This document shows, piece by piece, positions 16,628 through 29,640 of a DNA stretch of 64,000 nt. Source of the stretch: Benzoatithermus flavus (GTDB lineage: Bacteria > Pseudomonadota > Alphaproteobacteria > Geminicoccales > Geminicoccaceae); the NCBI RefSeq assembly GCF_037908215.1, contig NZ_JBBLZC010000002.1, positions 124,001-188,000 on the forward strand, given 5' to 3'. The notes beneath the pieces were generated by a model, which saw only the letters and a program-made list of their open reading frames with translations, made no database searches and was not told the DNA's origin. The position numbers and the translations under genes are program-made. Each line of letters starts with the position of its first letter. The first letter of the stretch is position 1.

Positions 16628-16643
16628 TTGACCAATTGATCAA
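16628..16643. promoter_or_regulatory. RutR-type operator upstream of preTA
   Basis: TTGACCAATTGATCAA matches the RutR consensus TTGACCA-NN-TGGTCAA at 13 of 14 positions. Read on the other strand it equals the 8128 site except for the two central spacer bases. It lies between divergent preT and the gene at 16816 and could act on both. Confidence 0.8.
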
Positions 16644-16815
16644 AAGACTGGCGGAAGGTCAAGGCCGTTGCATGGTGCCCATGCATCCGGGCAGGGTGCC
16701 CGATCGCGCGTTCTCAACTGCCGGTGAGCAGGTCAGGAAGGACGTTGCGCGTGCTGGCCTGCCGCGAAGGCTCGGGCTACCCATCCACGAAAGGCAGTGC
16801 CGAGGAGTGGATGAC

Positions 16816-18018
16816 ATGCCACCGTGGGAACCAAGGACGATCCTTCCGACCGAGGGCGGGATCTCGCGGCGTGCCGTTCTGGGTGGTGCCGGGATGACGC
16901 TCGCCGCTGCGGCTCTGGCGGGCGTGCCGGCGGCGGCTGCGGCCGATGCGGCGGGCGACCCGATCTCGGGCCTGCTCTGGCCCTCGGGCCTCGGCAACGC
17001 GGCCGACGAGATCGAGGCGTTCGAGCGCTGGCGCAAGGCGCCCTGCGGCGTGTTCGCCGGCTGGACCAATATTCAAAAGGCGGCCCAGACCTGGGACGAC
17101 TTCATGGGCGGACCCAAGGGGCGGTACGAGGAGCTGGGAGCGCTGTTCTCGAAGCTCGGCGCCTACAATATCAACAAGGCGGCGCAGGTCCTGCCCAAGC
17201 AGGTGCCCTTGGTCTGGATCTTTCCCCTCCTGCCGCAGGAGGCCGGCAACAGCGGCAAGGGAGGGCAATGGAAGAACCCCGGCATCTGGCGCCGTCTCAC
17301 CGACCCGAACGGCGATTTGGCCTTGTGGAAGGATGTCTGGTTCAACATCGGTGCCAGGCTCGTGGTGTGGCTCGACCAGCATGGTCGCGCTTACGATACG
17401 CTGACGATGGACATAGGCTGGGAGCTGACCGGCAACTGGTATCCATGGTCGATCGGCCCCGACGTCGACGGCTTCAAACCGGCCTGGCGGACGGCCATCG
17501 ACAGCCTGCGCGCCGGCCTCCGCCACATGTCGGCCAAGGCGGAGCATGCCGTGAAGATCGGCTGGCGTGTCGCCGGCAGCCGGATCACCGACAACCAGCA
17601 CCATATCGACCGGGTCTATCCCGGCGACGCGTGGGTGGACGTGATCGGCCGCAGCCTGCACGAGGGGCCCAAGGGGCAGTGGGGCAGGGCGGAGGGTTGG
17701 AAGCGCGAGCTGGACGGCGACGGCGGCCGACTCGACGGGCTCGAGATGGTGCTCGCCTTCGCCAGGAGCCAGGGCAAGAAGTTCGGCGTGTTCGAGTGGA
17801 ACCTCGCCTGGAAGCAGGGTGATCCGGCATTCCCGCCTTCCGAGGACCCGGCCGGGGCCATGGCCAACATCTTCGCCTTCTTCAGGGCGAACGCCACCGA
17901 GATCGCCGGCGAGTGCTATCTGCACAACCGCAACACCCGGCTGATCGACAACCAGGACAACTGGGCCGGCGCTGCGGAATATCTTCGCCAGATCGCCCTT
18001 TCCAAGCGCAGCGCTTGA
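16816..18018 (+). CDS. Tat-exported glycosidase-like protein (GH26-like barrel)
   Basis: A 400-aa protein with a twin-arginine signal (SRRAVLGGAGMTLAAAALAGVP, cleaved near AAA-ADA). The mature part looks like a TIM-barrel glycoside hydrolase: WKDVWFNIGARLVVWLDQHG, IGWELTGNWYPWS (possible acid/base Glu in WELTGNWY), HIDRVYPGDAWVDVIGRSLH, and GVFEWNLAW (possible nucleophile Glu). This order resembles GH26-type mannanase or glucanase proteins, but I cannot name the substrate. ATG at 16816 follows GAGGAG eight bases upstream. It is divergent from preT and shares the region with the RutR box, although a link with pyrimidines is not obvious. It ends just before a strong hairpin. Confidence 0.65.
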   Translation: MPPWEPRTILPTEGGISRRAVLGGAGMTLAAAALAGVPAAAAADAAGDPISGLLWPSGLGNAADEIEAFERWRKAPCGVFAGWTNIQKAAQTWDDFMGGPKGRYEELGALFSKLGAYNINKAAQVLPKQVPLVWIFPLLPQEAGNSGKGGQWKNPGIWRRLTDPNGDLALWKDVWFNIGARLVVWLDQHGRAYDTLTMDIGWELTGNWYPWSIGPDVDGFKPAWRTAIDSLRAGLRHMSAKAEHAVKIGWRVAGSRITDNQHHIDRVYPGDAWVDVIGRSLHEGPKGQWGRAEGWKRELDGDGGRLDGLEMVLAFARSQGKKFGVFEWNLAWKQGDPAFPPSEDPAGAMANIFAFFRANATEIAGECYLHNRNTRLIDNQDNWAGAAEYLRQIALSKRSA

Positions 18019-18034
18019 AGCGTTCGCAGGCGCG

Positions 18035-18057
18035 CCCGCGGCGGTTGCCGCCGCGGG
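18035..18057. terminator. GC-rich hairpin between convergent genes
   Basis: CCCGCGGCGG (18035-18044), loop TTG, CCGCCGCGGG (18048-18057): a perfect 10-bp stem between the convergent stops at 18018 and 18063. No T-run on either side; it may act in both directions. Confidence 0.5.
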
Positions 18058-18062
18058 GCGTC

Positions 18063-18341
18063 TCAGCGGTGGGTAATCTGGTAGATGTCGTCGAAGTAGC
18101 GGCGACGGTGAATGCGCCAGAACAGGCGCGCCAGGACCGGCGGCAGCAGCACCGCCATCACGAAGATTCCCACCTGCTGCAGCAGCGTCGTGGCTTCTCC
18201 CGGTGTCGACCAGTCCGCGCTCTGCACATAAGGCGTCAGCAGCGCCCCGGTCGCCAGCCCGCCGACGATCGAGCCCCAGAGGCCGATGCGCCGATAACGC
18301 TGCCGGATGATCCAGTAGGTCCGATAGGCCTTCTTGGCCAC
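18063..18341 (-). CDS. Small two-helix membrane protein, unknown function
   Basis: 92 aa with a basic N terminus (YRTYWIIRQRYRRIG) and two predicted membrane helices (LWGSIVGGLATGALLTPYVQ and VGIFVMAVLLPPVLARLFW), ending in a basic aromatic tail (RIHRRRYFDDIYQITHR). I do not recognise the family. It stands alone between a hairpin and the glycogen genes, and nothing in the context suggests a role. Confidence 0.55.
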   Translation of the reverse strand: MAKKAYRTYWIIRQRYRRIGLWGSIVGGLATGALLTPYVQSADWSTPGEATTLLQQVGIFVMAVLLPPVLARLFWRIHRRRYFDDIYQITHR

Positions 18342-18566
18342 GGCGTCGTTCCCTCCGATCGATGTTCTTCGCCTGGTACGCTGACGCCGAAAGCCCAGGC
18401 GTCAGCGGCAAGGTTAGCATGGACCCCGCCGGGATGGCCAGAGGGCCGGCTGCCGGGTCATCCGTGATGATGCCCTTCGCTCGGAGAGGGGGCCGGCCGC
18501 CGCGGTGCCGTCGATGGCTGCCGGTCCGGCGGGCGCATGCTCACCGGGCCGTGACGCAGCGTGAGC

Positions 18567-20802
18567 TCAGCCGGGCGATGACGCGGCAGGCTCCAGAATC
18601 AGCGTCGCGAGCGGCGGCAGGGTGAGGCAGAGCGAGGCCGGGCGGCCGTGGCTGGCCACGGGCTCGGCCTCGACGCCGCCGGCATTGCCGACCCCGCTGC
18701 CGCCATACTCGCCGGCATCGGTGTTCACCCGCTCGCGGTAGAGCCCGGTGTGCGGCACGCCGATGCGGTAGCCGTGGCGCGGCACGGGCGTGAAGTTGCA
18801 CACCACGACGACGAAACGGTCGGGATCGCGGCTCTTGCGCAGGTAGGCGATCACGCTGTGCTCGATGTCGCTGCAGTCGATCCACTCGAACCCGCCGGGC
18901 TCGCAGTCGAGCTCGTGCAGCGCCGAGGCCTCGCGGTAGAGCCGGTTCAGGTCGCGCACGAGCGACTGCAGCCCTTTGTGGTAGGGGCCTTCGTCCAGGA
19001 GGTGCCAGTCGAGGCTGGAATCGTGGTTCCACTCGCGCCACTGGCCGAACTCGCCGCCCATGAACAGGAGCTTCTTGCCGGGGTAGGTCCACATGAAGGC
19101 GAAATAGGCGCGCAGGTTGGCGGCCTTCTGCCAGACGTCGCCCGGCATCTTGTTGATGAGCGAGCCCTTGCCGTGGACGACCTCGTCGTGGCTGAGCGGC
19201 AGGACGAAGTTCTCCGACCAGGCGTACATCAGGCCGAAGGTGAGGTCGTTCATGTGGTGCTTGCGATGAATCGGCTCCTTGCTCATGTAGCGGAGCGTGT
19301 CGTGCATCCAGCCCATGTTCCATTTGAAGCCGAAGCCCAGGCCCCCGAGATAGACCGGCCGCGACACGGCGGGCCATGCGGTCGATTCCTCGGCCACGGT
19401 CACGATGCCGGGATACTCGCCGTAGGCGAGCTCGTTGAGCCGGCGCAGGAAATGGATCGCCTCCAGGTTCTCGCGGCCGCCGTGGATGTTGGGGATCCAC
19501 TCGCCGGGCTTCCTCGAGTAGTCGAGGTAGAGCATGGACGCCACCGCATCGACCCTGAGCCCGTCGACATGGAACCGGTCGAGCCAGAACAGCGCGTTCG
19601 ACCACAGGAAGTTGGCGACCTCGCGGCGGCCGAAATTGTAGATGAAGGTGCTCCAGTCCTGGTGGAAGCCCAGCCTCGGGTCCTCATGCTCGTAAAGGGC
19701 GGTGCCGTCGAAGCGGCCGAGGCCGTGGATGTCGGTCGGGAAATGGCCCGGCACCCAGTCGAGCAGGATGCCGATACCGGCCTGGTGGCAGCGGTCGACG
19801 AAGCAGGCGAAGTCGGCCGGGCTGCCGAAGCGGCTCGACGGCGCGAACAGGCCGATCGGCTGGTAGCCCCAGGAACCCTCGAACGGATGCTCGCTGATCG
19901 GCAGCAGCTCGAGATGGGTGAAGCCCATCTCGGCGACGTAAGGAACCAGCGTGTCGGCGAGCTCGCGCCAGGTGAGCTGGCGGTTGCCCTCCGCGGGCAC
20001 GCGCCGCCACGAGCCGACATGGCACTCGTAGATGCTGATGGGCTTCATCCGGTGATCGCCGGCCCGGCGCCGGGCGAGCCAGGCCGCGTCCTCGAAGCGC
20101 CAGTCGACGAGCCCGTGGACGACGGAGGCGGTGGAGGGAGGACGCTCGGTTGCGAAGGCGAAGGGGTCGGCCTTCTGCGGCAGGAGCTCGCCCGAGGGGC
20201 CCAGGAGTTCGAACTTGTAGAGGGCACCCGGCTCGACACCGGGCAGGAAGATCTCCCACACCCCGGCCTCGACGCGCTTGCGCATCGGGTGGCGGCGGCC
20301 GTCCCAGCCGTTGAAGTCGCCGATCACGCTGACCCTGGACGCGTTCGGCGCCCAGACGGCGAAGCTGGTGCCCGAGACGCCCTCGAGCTCGCGCGGATGC
20401 GCGCCGAGCTTCTCGTAGAGCCGGAGATGGGTGCCCTCGGCGAGGAGATAGACGTCCATGTCACCGAGCACGGGCGGGAAGCGGTAGGGGTCCTCGATGT
20501 CGCGATCGCCGTCGGACCAGCCCACGCGCAGGCGGTAGGCGAAGCGCTCGCGGTGGCGCGGAATCGGCCCCTCGAAGAACCCGGCCGGATGGGTTCGCTC
20601 GAGCTCGGTCACGAGCCGCTCGTCCATGAGCACGCGCACGGTCCGAGCGCCGGGCTGGAAGGTGCGCACCACCAGCGGCTGATCGCCACCGCCGTGCATC
20701 CCGAGCACGGCGAACGGATCACCGTGGCGGCCTTCGACGATGGCCTGCACGGCGCCGGGGTCGGCCCGCTGCCAGCTCTCGGTCGGCCCGGCGACGATGC
20801 TC

Positions 20803-20822
<20 letters not shown>
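18567..20822 (-). CDS. glgB: 1,4-alpha-glucan branching enzyme GlgB
   Basis: A 751-aa branching enzyme that introduces alpha-1,6 branches into linear alpha-glucan. It has an N-terminal CBM48-type module (HGDPFAVLGMH, EIFLPGVEPGALYKFELLGPSGE), the GH13 barrel with nucleophile Asp425 (RVDAVASMLYLDYS), acid/base Glu478 (TVAEESTAWP) and the transition-state Asp in LPLSHDEVVHGK, and the C-terminal all-beta domain (EWIDCSDIEHSVIAYLRK). The length is typical for the long GlgB class. Its start overlaps the end of treS by 20 bp, so it is the last gene of the glgE-treS-glgB operon and acts on the product of GlgE. Confidence 0.96.
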
Positions 20823-24195
<3,373 letters not shown>

Positions 24196-24201
24196 GGGGC
24201 C

Positions 24202-27200
24202 TCAGGACGGCAGGCCGGGCGGCACGAGCCGCCAGATGGCGTAGGGGTTGTGGTGCGGATCGAGCCAAACGTGCTGGATCTTGCCGGTCCAGGCGAAGCG
24301 GTGGCCGGAGAGCAGGTCCTCGACCCCGATGCTGGCGGTGTCGTCGAGCCCGAAGCGCCAGAGCGGGAGCTCGAACTGGCAGCCTTGCGCGTGATGCGGG
24401 TCGAGATTGACCGCGACCAGGACGGCGTTGTCGCGGGTGGGCGTCATCTTGCTGTAGACCATGACGTTGTCGTTCCAGGCCGGGTGGAACTCGAGGTTCG
24501 TGAACTCCCACATGGCCGGATTCTCGCGTCTGATGCGGTTCAGCCGCGTGATGTCCTCGCGGATGTTGCCGGGGCGGTCCCAGTCCCAGGCCTTGATCTC
24601 GTACTTCTCGCTGTCGAGGTATTCCTCCCGGCCGGGGATCGGCGTGCCCTCGCACAGCTCGAAGCCGCTATAGACCCCCCAGAGCGGCGAGAGCGTCGCC
24701 GCCAGCACGGCGCGGATGCGAAAGCCCGGCCGGCCCGAGGTCTGGAGGAAGACCGGGTTGATGTCCGGCGTGTTGACGAAGAAGTTGGGCCGCATGTGCT
24801 CCTTGGCTTCCTCGCGGGTGAGCTCGGTCAGGTACTCGGTCAGCTCCTGCTTGGTGTTGCGCCATGTGAAGTAGCTGTAGGACTGGGTAAAGCCGATTTT
24901 GGCGAGCCGCGCCATCACCTTCGGCCGGGTGAAGGCCTCGGAGAGGAAGATCGTGTCGGGGTGCCGATCCTGGACCTCGCGGATCACCCACTCCCAGAAC
25001 GGCAGGGGCTTGGTGTGCGGGTTGTCGACCCGGAAGGTCTTCACCCCCTGCTCGATCCAGAACAGGAGCGTATCCCTGAGCTCGTACCAGACCGCGGGCA
25101 GGGCGTTCCCGTAAAACTCGATGTGAACGATGTCCTCGTACTTCTTGGGTGGGTTCTCGGCATACTTGATGGTGCCATCCGGGCGCCAGTCGAACCACTC
25201 CTTGTGCTCGGTGGTCCAGGGATGGTCGGGCGAGGCCTGGATCGCGAAGTCGAGCGCGATCTCGAGCCCGTGCTCGTGTGCGGCGTGGACGAGCCGCCTG
25301 AAGTCCTCGAAGGAGCCGAGCTCGGGGTGGATGGCCTTGTGCCCGCCTTCCGTGGCGCCGATCGCGTAGGGGCTCCCGGGGTCCTCGGGACGGGCGGTCA
25401 GGCTGTTGTTGCGCCCTTTGCGGTTCTTGCGCCCGATCGGATGGATCGGCGGGAAGTAGAGCACGTCGAAGCCCATGTCGCGGACATAGGGCAGCTTGCG
25501 GATCACGTCGTCGAACGTGCCGTGCCGGTTCGGATCGTCGCTCATCGAGCGCGGGAACAGCTCGTACCATGAAGCGAACTGGGCGGCGGTCCGGTCGACC
25601 ACGACCTCGAGCTCCCGCCCGTAGCGCGAGAGGTTCGTGCGCACGCCCGCACGCGCCATGAGCGCTCGGGTGTCCTCGCCCAGCATCATGGCGAGAAGCC
25701 GGCCCTGATCATGCTGCCGTTCGCCGAGCCGGCGCAGGAGATCGCGCAAGGCCTCGGCGTCCGTCCCTTGCGCCTGCTCGGCCGCGCGCTCGATCAGGAT
25801 GCGGCCTTCGATCAGCTCGAGATCGATCTCGAGGCCCGCGTCGTGCTTCTTCGTGACCTCGACCCGCCAGGAGGCGAAGAGGTCGCGCCAAGCCTCGATC
25901 GTGTAGAGATAGCGCGTGTTGCGCACGAGCGGGAAGCTGCCGCGCCAGCGGTCGTTGTCGAGGAAGGCCATCGGCGCTTCCTGCCAGTCCGGCTCGTCGA
26001 TCGCCCGGTACTTGACCACGGCCGCGAGCTTGTCGTGGCCGTCGGCGAAGATGTCGGCCTCGACCTCGAGCACGTCGCCCACGATGCGCTTGACCGGGAA
26101 ACGGCCGCCGTCGAGCTCGGGCGAGACCCGCTCGATCGCTACCCGGTTCGCAGCCAGCACCTCGAGCCGGCGCTGCGCCTCCTCGGGCGAGGCGACATGG
26201 CGCGTGCCCCGGCTGGCCTCGATGCTGCCGGTGAACACGCGAACACCCAGAGGATCGAGCGTCAGCGGCGTGCCGACGACGAAGGGGAGAGGCGGCACGC
26301 CGGGTGTGCTGTCCTTGAACGCCGAGATCCGCCCGCCGGCCGCGGTCAGGAGCGGGCCGAAATCGATTCCGTCGGGGCGCGACAGGTCGGGGTTGATGAC
26401 GGTGAGCGCCGCGTGCTCGGCCGCGAGCGGCGTGCCGGCGTCGAGCCGGAGCAGGCCCACGCACCGGCCGTTCGGGGCCGTCACCCGGCGAAGATAGCAG
26501 GGCGAGTTGAGTACCCCGGTCTCGGCCTTGAAGCGGTTGGTCTCGGCGATGAAGCCGGTAAGGTCGACCTCGGGATCGGCGGCCTCGGCCCACCAGTCCT
26601 CCTCGCGCGTGCGCACCGGGTCGAGCCGGCGGTGGAAGGCGTACTCGAAGCCCATCGGCATCAAGACACCCGACGCGATCACGGTCGCGAACAGGTAGCG
26701 GGCGCGGTAGAGCCGCGCGATCTCCTCGGGCGTCTGGACGTCGTAGGATTCGACCAGGCGCGGGGTATTGTGGTCCTCGGGGAACGCCACGGTGGGGGCG
26801 ATGCGGCGCAGCTCCTCGGCCTGCTCGAGGAACCATGGCGCGTGGAAATCCCACCACAAGCTGCTGTCGAAAACGAGATCGAAGCCGCAGCCATGGAGCG
26901 CCCGCACCTGATCGAAGGGGCAGCCCAAGGCCGCTGCCAGGAACACGGCATCCGGGTGGTGCTGGCGCACGCCACCGATGATCGCCCGCCACACGTCCGG
27001 CGGCACCTTGTAGGCCGAGCTGCAGCGAAAACCGGCAGCGCCCAGGCCCAGGAAATGGCGCGCCACCTGGACGAAATAGGCGACCTGGGCGCCCTGCTTC
27101 GTGGGATCGCGCAACTCGAGCTCGGCGAGATCGCTCATCACCCGCGGCCGGCGCGGGTCGTTCGGGTTGGCGAGCACCGGTGCCACGAGCCCGCCGTCCG

Positions 27201-27549
27201 GCCCGCGGCGGAACCAGTCAGGATGCTGCTCGACTAGAACCGCGTCACGCGCCACCTGCGGCACGATCAGGTCGACCATCACCTTCAGGCCGTGGCCGCG
27301 CGCCTCCTCCATGAAGCGGTGGATAAGGGCGTGTGCCGGCTCCTGCGCCTCCCCGCGCACGAGCGGATGCAGATCGAAAGGGTCGCGCACGGCATAGATG
27401 CTGCCCGAGGCTCCCGGCGCCCAGAAGGCGTTCACGTAGAGCCAGTCGAAGCCCATGCCCGCGATGCGTGGCAGGTGCTGCGGCCAGCGCCGAATCGGGC
27501 CGGCCAACAGCGGATGGAGGTTGTAGAGGCGCGGTGCCAGATTGCCCAT
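24202..27549 (-). CDS. glgE: Maltose-1-phosphate maltosyltransferase GlgE, long form with extra N-terminal GH13-like domain
   Basis: 1115 aa, against about 660-700 for classical GlgE. The C-terminal ~670 residues are GlgE: the N-S domain (LEVEADIFADGHDKLAAVVKY), FPPIHPIGRKNRKGRNN, nucleophile Asp842 in FRVDNPHTKPLPFWEW and acid Glu871 in FLSEAFTRPKVM. It extends alpha-1,4-glucan by maltosyl units from maltose 1-phosphate. Residues 1-~450 are a second GH13-like barrel (RLYNLHPLLAGP, LKVMVDLIVP, FRCSSAYKVP, VAFPEDHNTPRLVESY). At its nucleophile position there is Ser177 rather than Asp, so I infer a non-catalytic glucan-binding or structural role. The ATG at 27549 follows GGCGGAACG. First gene of the operon. 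Confidence 0.93.
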   Translation of the reverse strand: MGNLAPRLYNLHPLLAGPIRRWPQHLPRIAGMGFDWLYVNAFWAPGASGSIYAVRDPFDLHPLVRGEAQEPAHALIHRFMEEARGHGLKVMVDLIVPQVARDAVLVEQHPDWFRRGPDGGLVAPVLANPNDPRRPRVMSDLAELELRDPTKQGAQVAYFVQVARHFLGLGAAGFRCSSAYKVPPDVWRAIIGGVRQHHPDAVFLAAALGCPFDQVRALHGCGFDLVFDSSLWWDFHAPWFLEQAEELRRIAPTVAFPEDHNTPRLVESYDVQTPEEIARLYRARYLFATVIASGVLMPMGFEYAFHRRLDPVRTREEDWWAEAADPEVDLTGFIAETNRFKAETGVLNSPCYLRRVTAPNGRCVGLLRLDAGTPLAAEHAALTVINPDLSRPDGIDFGPLLTAAGGRISAFKDSTPGVPPLPFVVGTPLTLDPLGVRVFTGSIEASRGTRHVASPEEAQRRLEVLAANRVAIERVSPELDGGRFPVKRIVGDVLEVEADIFADGHDKLAAVVKYRAIDEPDWQEAPMAFLDNDRWRGSFPLVRNTRYLYTIEAWRDLFASWRVEVTKKHDAGLEIDLELIEGRILIERAAEQAQGTDAEALRDLLRRLGERQHDQGRLLAMMLGEDTRALMARAGVRTNLSRYGRELEVVVDRTAAQFASWYELFPRSMSDDPNRHGTFDDVIRKLPYVRDMGFDVLYFPPIHPIGRKNRKGRNNSLTARPEDPGSPYAIGATEGGHKAIHPELGSFEDFRRLVHAAHEHGLEIALDFAIQASPDHPWTTEHKEWFDWRPDGTIKYAENPPKKYEDIVHIEFYGNALPAVWYELRDTLLFWIEQGVKTFRVDNPHTKPLPFWEWVIREVQDRHPDTIFLSEAFTRPKVMARLAKIGFTQSYSYFTWRNTKQELTEYLTELTREEAKEHMRPNFFVNTPDINPVFLQTSGRPGFRIRAVLAATLSPLWGVYSGFELCEGTPIPGREEYLDSEKYEIKAWDWDRPGNIREDITRLNRIRRENPAMWEFTNLEFHPAWNDNVMVYSKMTPTRDNAVLVAVNLDPHHAQGCQFELPLWRFGLDDTASIGVEDLLSGHRFAWTGKIQHVWLDPHHNPYAIWRLVPPGLPS

Positions 27550-27829
27550 CGTTCCGCCTGCGGCTCCTTCTTCGGCGTCACTTCGGGGCACGCCGGACCG
27601 CACGAGCCCGTTCCGGCTGGCCCGTCCCCCAAACACCGAGCCGTTCGATAGGGTTCCGAGGCACGACCGAAACTCCTGTCGCCACCGACCCGCGACGGTA
27701 GGCGGCACCGGTCGCCTCTGGCGTTGATGCCGGAGTTGCGGCAGGAGTCCGCCGGCCGCACGGGCCGGAGCCAGAGAGCCCGAGGCGTGTGGCCTTGTGG
27801 GGAACGACAGGACGAGAGGGGCGCCGACG
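27550..27829. promoter_or_regulatory. Divergent promoter region between glgE and the alpha-glucosidase
   Basis: 280 bp that must hold promoters for the glgE operon and the alpha-glucosidase. I find no convincing -35/-10 pair. ACTCCTGTCGC (27672-27682) and GCGGCAGGAGT (27738-27748) form an 11-bp inverted repeat with one mismatch, 55 nt apart, a possible regulator site. Confidence 0.35.
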
Positions 27830-29578
27830 ATGCGCCGAGCGCTGCTGCACGCCTCGCCCAGAGCGGCGCGCCGCCGCGACGAGTGGTGGCGGGGTGCCGT
27901 GATCTACCAGATCTACCCCCGAAGCTTCTTCGATACCGACGGCGACGGGGTCGGCGACCTGCCGGGCATCACCGAGAAGCTCGACTATGTCGAGCAGCTC
28001 GGGGTCGATGCGGTCTGGATCTCGCCCTTCTTCAAGAGCCCGATGAAGGACTTCGGCTACGACGTCGCCGATTATCGTGCGGTCGATCCCCTGTTCGGCA
28101 CGCTCGAGGACTTCGACGCGCTGCTCGAGAAGGCGCACCGGCTCGGCCTCAAGGTGCTGATCGACTTCGTGCCGAGCCACACGAGCAATGAGCATCCCTG
28201 GTTTCAGGAAAGCCGGTCCAGCCGGGACAACGAGAAGGCCGACTGGTACGTCTGGGCCGATCCCAGGCCCGACGGCAGCCCGCCCAACAACTGGCTCTCC
28301 GTGTTCGGCGGCAGCGCCTGGGAGTGGGAGCCCAGGCGCGGCCAGTACTACCTCCACAACTTCCTCAAGGAGCAGCCGCAGCTCAATCTCTGGAACCCGG
28401 CCGTCGTGCAGGCGCTGCTCGATGCCGCCCGCTTCTGGCTCGATCGTGGCGTGGACGGCTTCCGGCTCGATGCCATCGACCATGCCGTCCACGACCCGCA
28501 GCTCCGCAACAACCCGCCGCGCAGCCGGCGGCCTTCGCTCCAGGCCGCGGGCTCGGTACCGGCCTCGCCCTACAAGATGCAGGAGCCGCGCTGGAACCGG
28601 GCGCGGCCGGAGCTGGTGGAGCTGTTCCTGAAGCCTCTGCATGCCCTTACCGAACGCTACGAGGGCAAGGTGCTCCTGGGCGAGATCAGCACGAGCGACG
28701 ACGCGCTCATCCGGGCGGCCGAATACACCAATGGCGGCGGGCTCGACATGGCCTATACCTTCGATCTGCCACGCTGCGAACCCTCGCCCCGGATCATCCG
28801 CCGCGTGGTCGAGCGGTTCGAGGGCAAGAAAGGCGAGGGCTGGGCCTGCTGGTCGTTCGGCAACCACGACGTCTGCCGCCCCGTCACCCGCTTCGGCGGC
28901 GACAACGCGCCCGAGGCCCTGCGGCGCCTGCTGCCGGTCCTTCTCGGCTGTCTGCGCGGCACGCCCTGCCTCTACCAGGGCGAGGAGCTGGGCCTGGAGG
29001 AGGCCGAGCTCGGGTTCGAGCAGCTCAGGGATCCCTACGGCCTCGCCTTCTGGCCCGCCTACAAGGGCCGCGACGGCTGCCGCACGCCGATACCCTGGCG
29101 CCACGATGCGCCGCATGGCGGCTTCACCACGGGCGAGCCCTGGCTGCCCGTGCCGGCCGTCCACCTCGCCCGTGCCGTCGATGTGCAGGCGGCGGATCCG
29201 GACTCCACGCTCAATGCCACCCGCGCCTTCTTCGCCTGGCGCCGGCGCCAGCCGCTGCTCAAGACCGGCACGATCCGCTTCCTGAAGAGCGAGGGGCCTC
29301 TGCTCGTCTTCGCCCGCGAGCGCGACGGACAGCGCATGGTCTGCGCCTTCAACCTGAGCGGCGAACCGCAGCGCTGCCGCAGACCGCGCCGGCTGGCTCC
29401 CGAGGACGGCCGGATAGCACCCGGCAGCCGCGTTGCGGGCCGGACGATCGAGCTCGGGCCCTGGGGCTACGCCCTGGTCCTGGAGCGGGCGGCCAGCGTG
29501 CTCGAGAGGAGCCGTTCTCCGGTATCATGGCCGGCTGCCGAACCGGCCATCCAGGCGGCAGGGCAGGAGGCCGGATGA
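27830..29578 (+). CDS. GH13 alpha-glucosidase (oligo-1,6-glucosidase / maltase-like)
   Basis: A 582-aa GH13 subfamily enzyme that releases glucose from short alpha-glucans. Motifs: YQIYPRSFFDTDGDGVGDLPGI, DFVPSHTSNEHPWF, nucleophile Asp214 in DGFRLDAIDH, acid Glu285 in LLGEIST and Asp347 in SFGNHDVCRP, plus the usual YQGEELGLEEAEL. Exact specificity (alpha-1,4, alpha-1,6 or trehalose) cannot be read from this. I chose the ATG at 27830, preceded by GAGAGGGG, over an upstream GTG at 27797. It is divergent from the glgE operon and probably recycles glucose from its products or imported oligosaccharides. Confidence 0.88.
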   Translation: MRRALLHASPRAARRRDEWWRGAVIYQIYPRSFFDTDGDGVGDLPGITEKLDYVEQLGVDAVWISPFFKSPMKDFGYDVADYRAVDPLFGTLEDFDALLEKAHRLGLKVLIDFVPSHTSNEHPWFQESRSSRDNEKADWYVWADPRPDGSPPNNWLSVFGGSAWEWEPRRGQYYLHNFLKEQPQLNLWNPAVVQALLDAARFWLDRGVDGFRLDAIDHAVHDPQLRNNPPRSRRPSLQAAGSVPASPYKMQEPRWNRARPELVELFLKPLHALTERYEGKVLLGEISTSDDALIRAAEYTNGGGLDMAYTFDLPRCEPSPRIIRRVVERFEGKKGEGWACWSFGNHDVCRPVTRFGGDNAPEALRRLLPVLLGCLRGTPCLYQGEELGLEEAELGFEQLRDPYGLAFWPAYKGRDGCRTPIPWRHDAPHGGFTTGEPWLPVPAVHLARAVDVQAADPDSTLNATRAFFAWRRRQPLLKTGTIRFLKSEGPLLVFARERDGQRMVCAFNLSGEPQRCRRPRRLAPEDGRIAPGSRVAGRTIELGPWGYALVLERAASVLERSRSPVSWPAAEPAIQAAGQEAG

Positions 29579-29596
29579 CCGGGTCGGTGCCCGGTC
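29577..29596 (+). terminator. Hairpin at the end of the alpha-glucosidase gene
   Basis: GACCGGG (29577-29583), a 6-nt loop, CCCGGTC (29590-29596): a perfect 7-bp stem that begins at the stop codon. No T-run follows. It lies between convergent genes. Confidence 0.4.
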
Positions 29597-29640
29597 ACGA
29601 CGCATGAGGGGCGCTTCAGCTCACGGAGCGCTGGCCGAGG

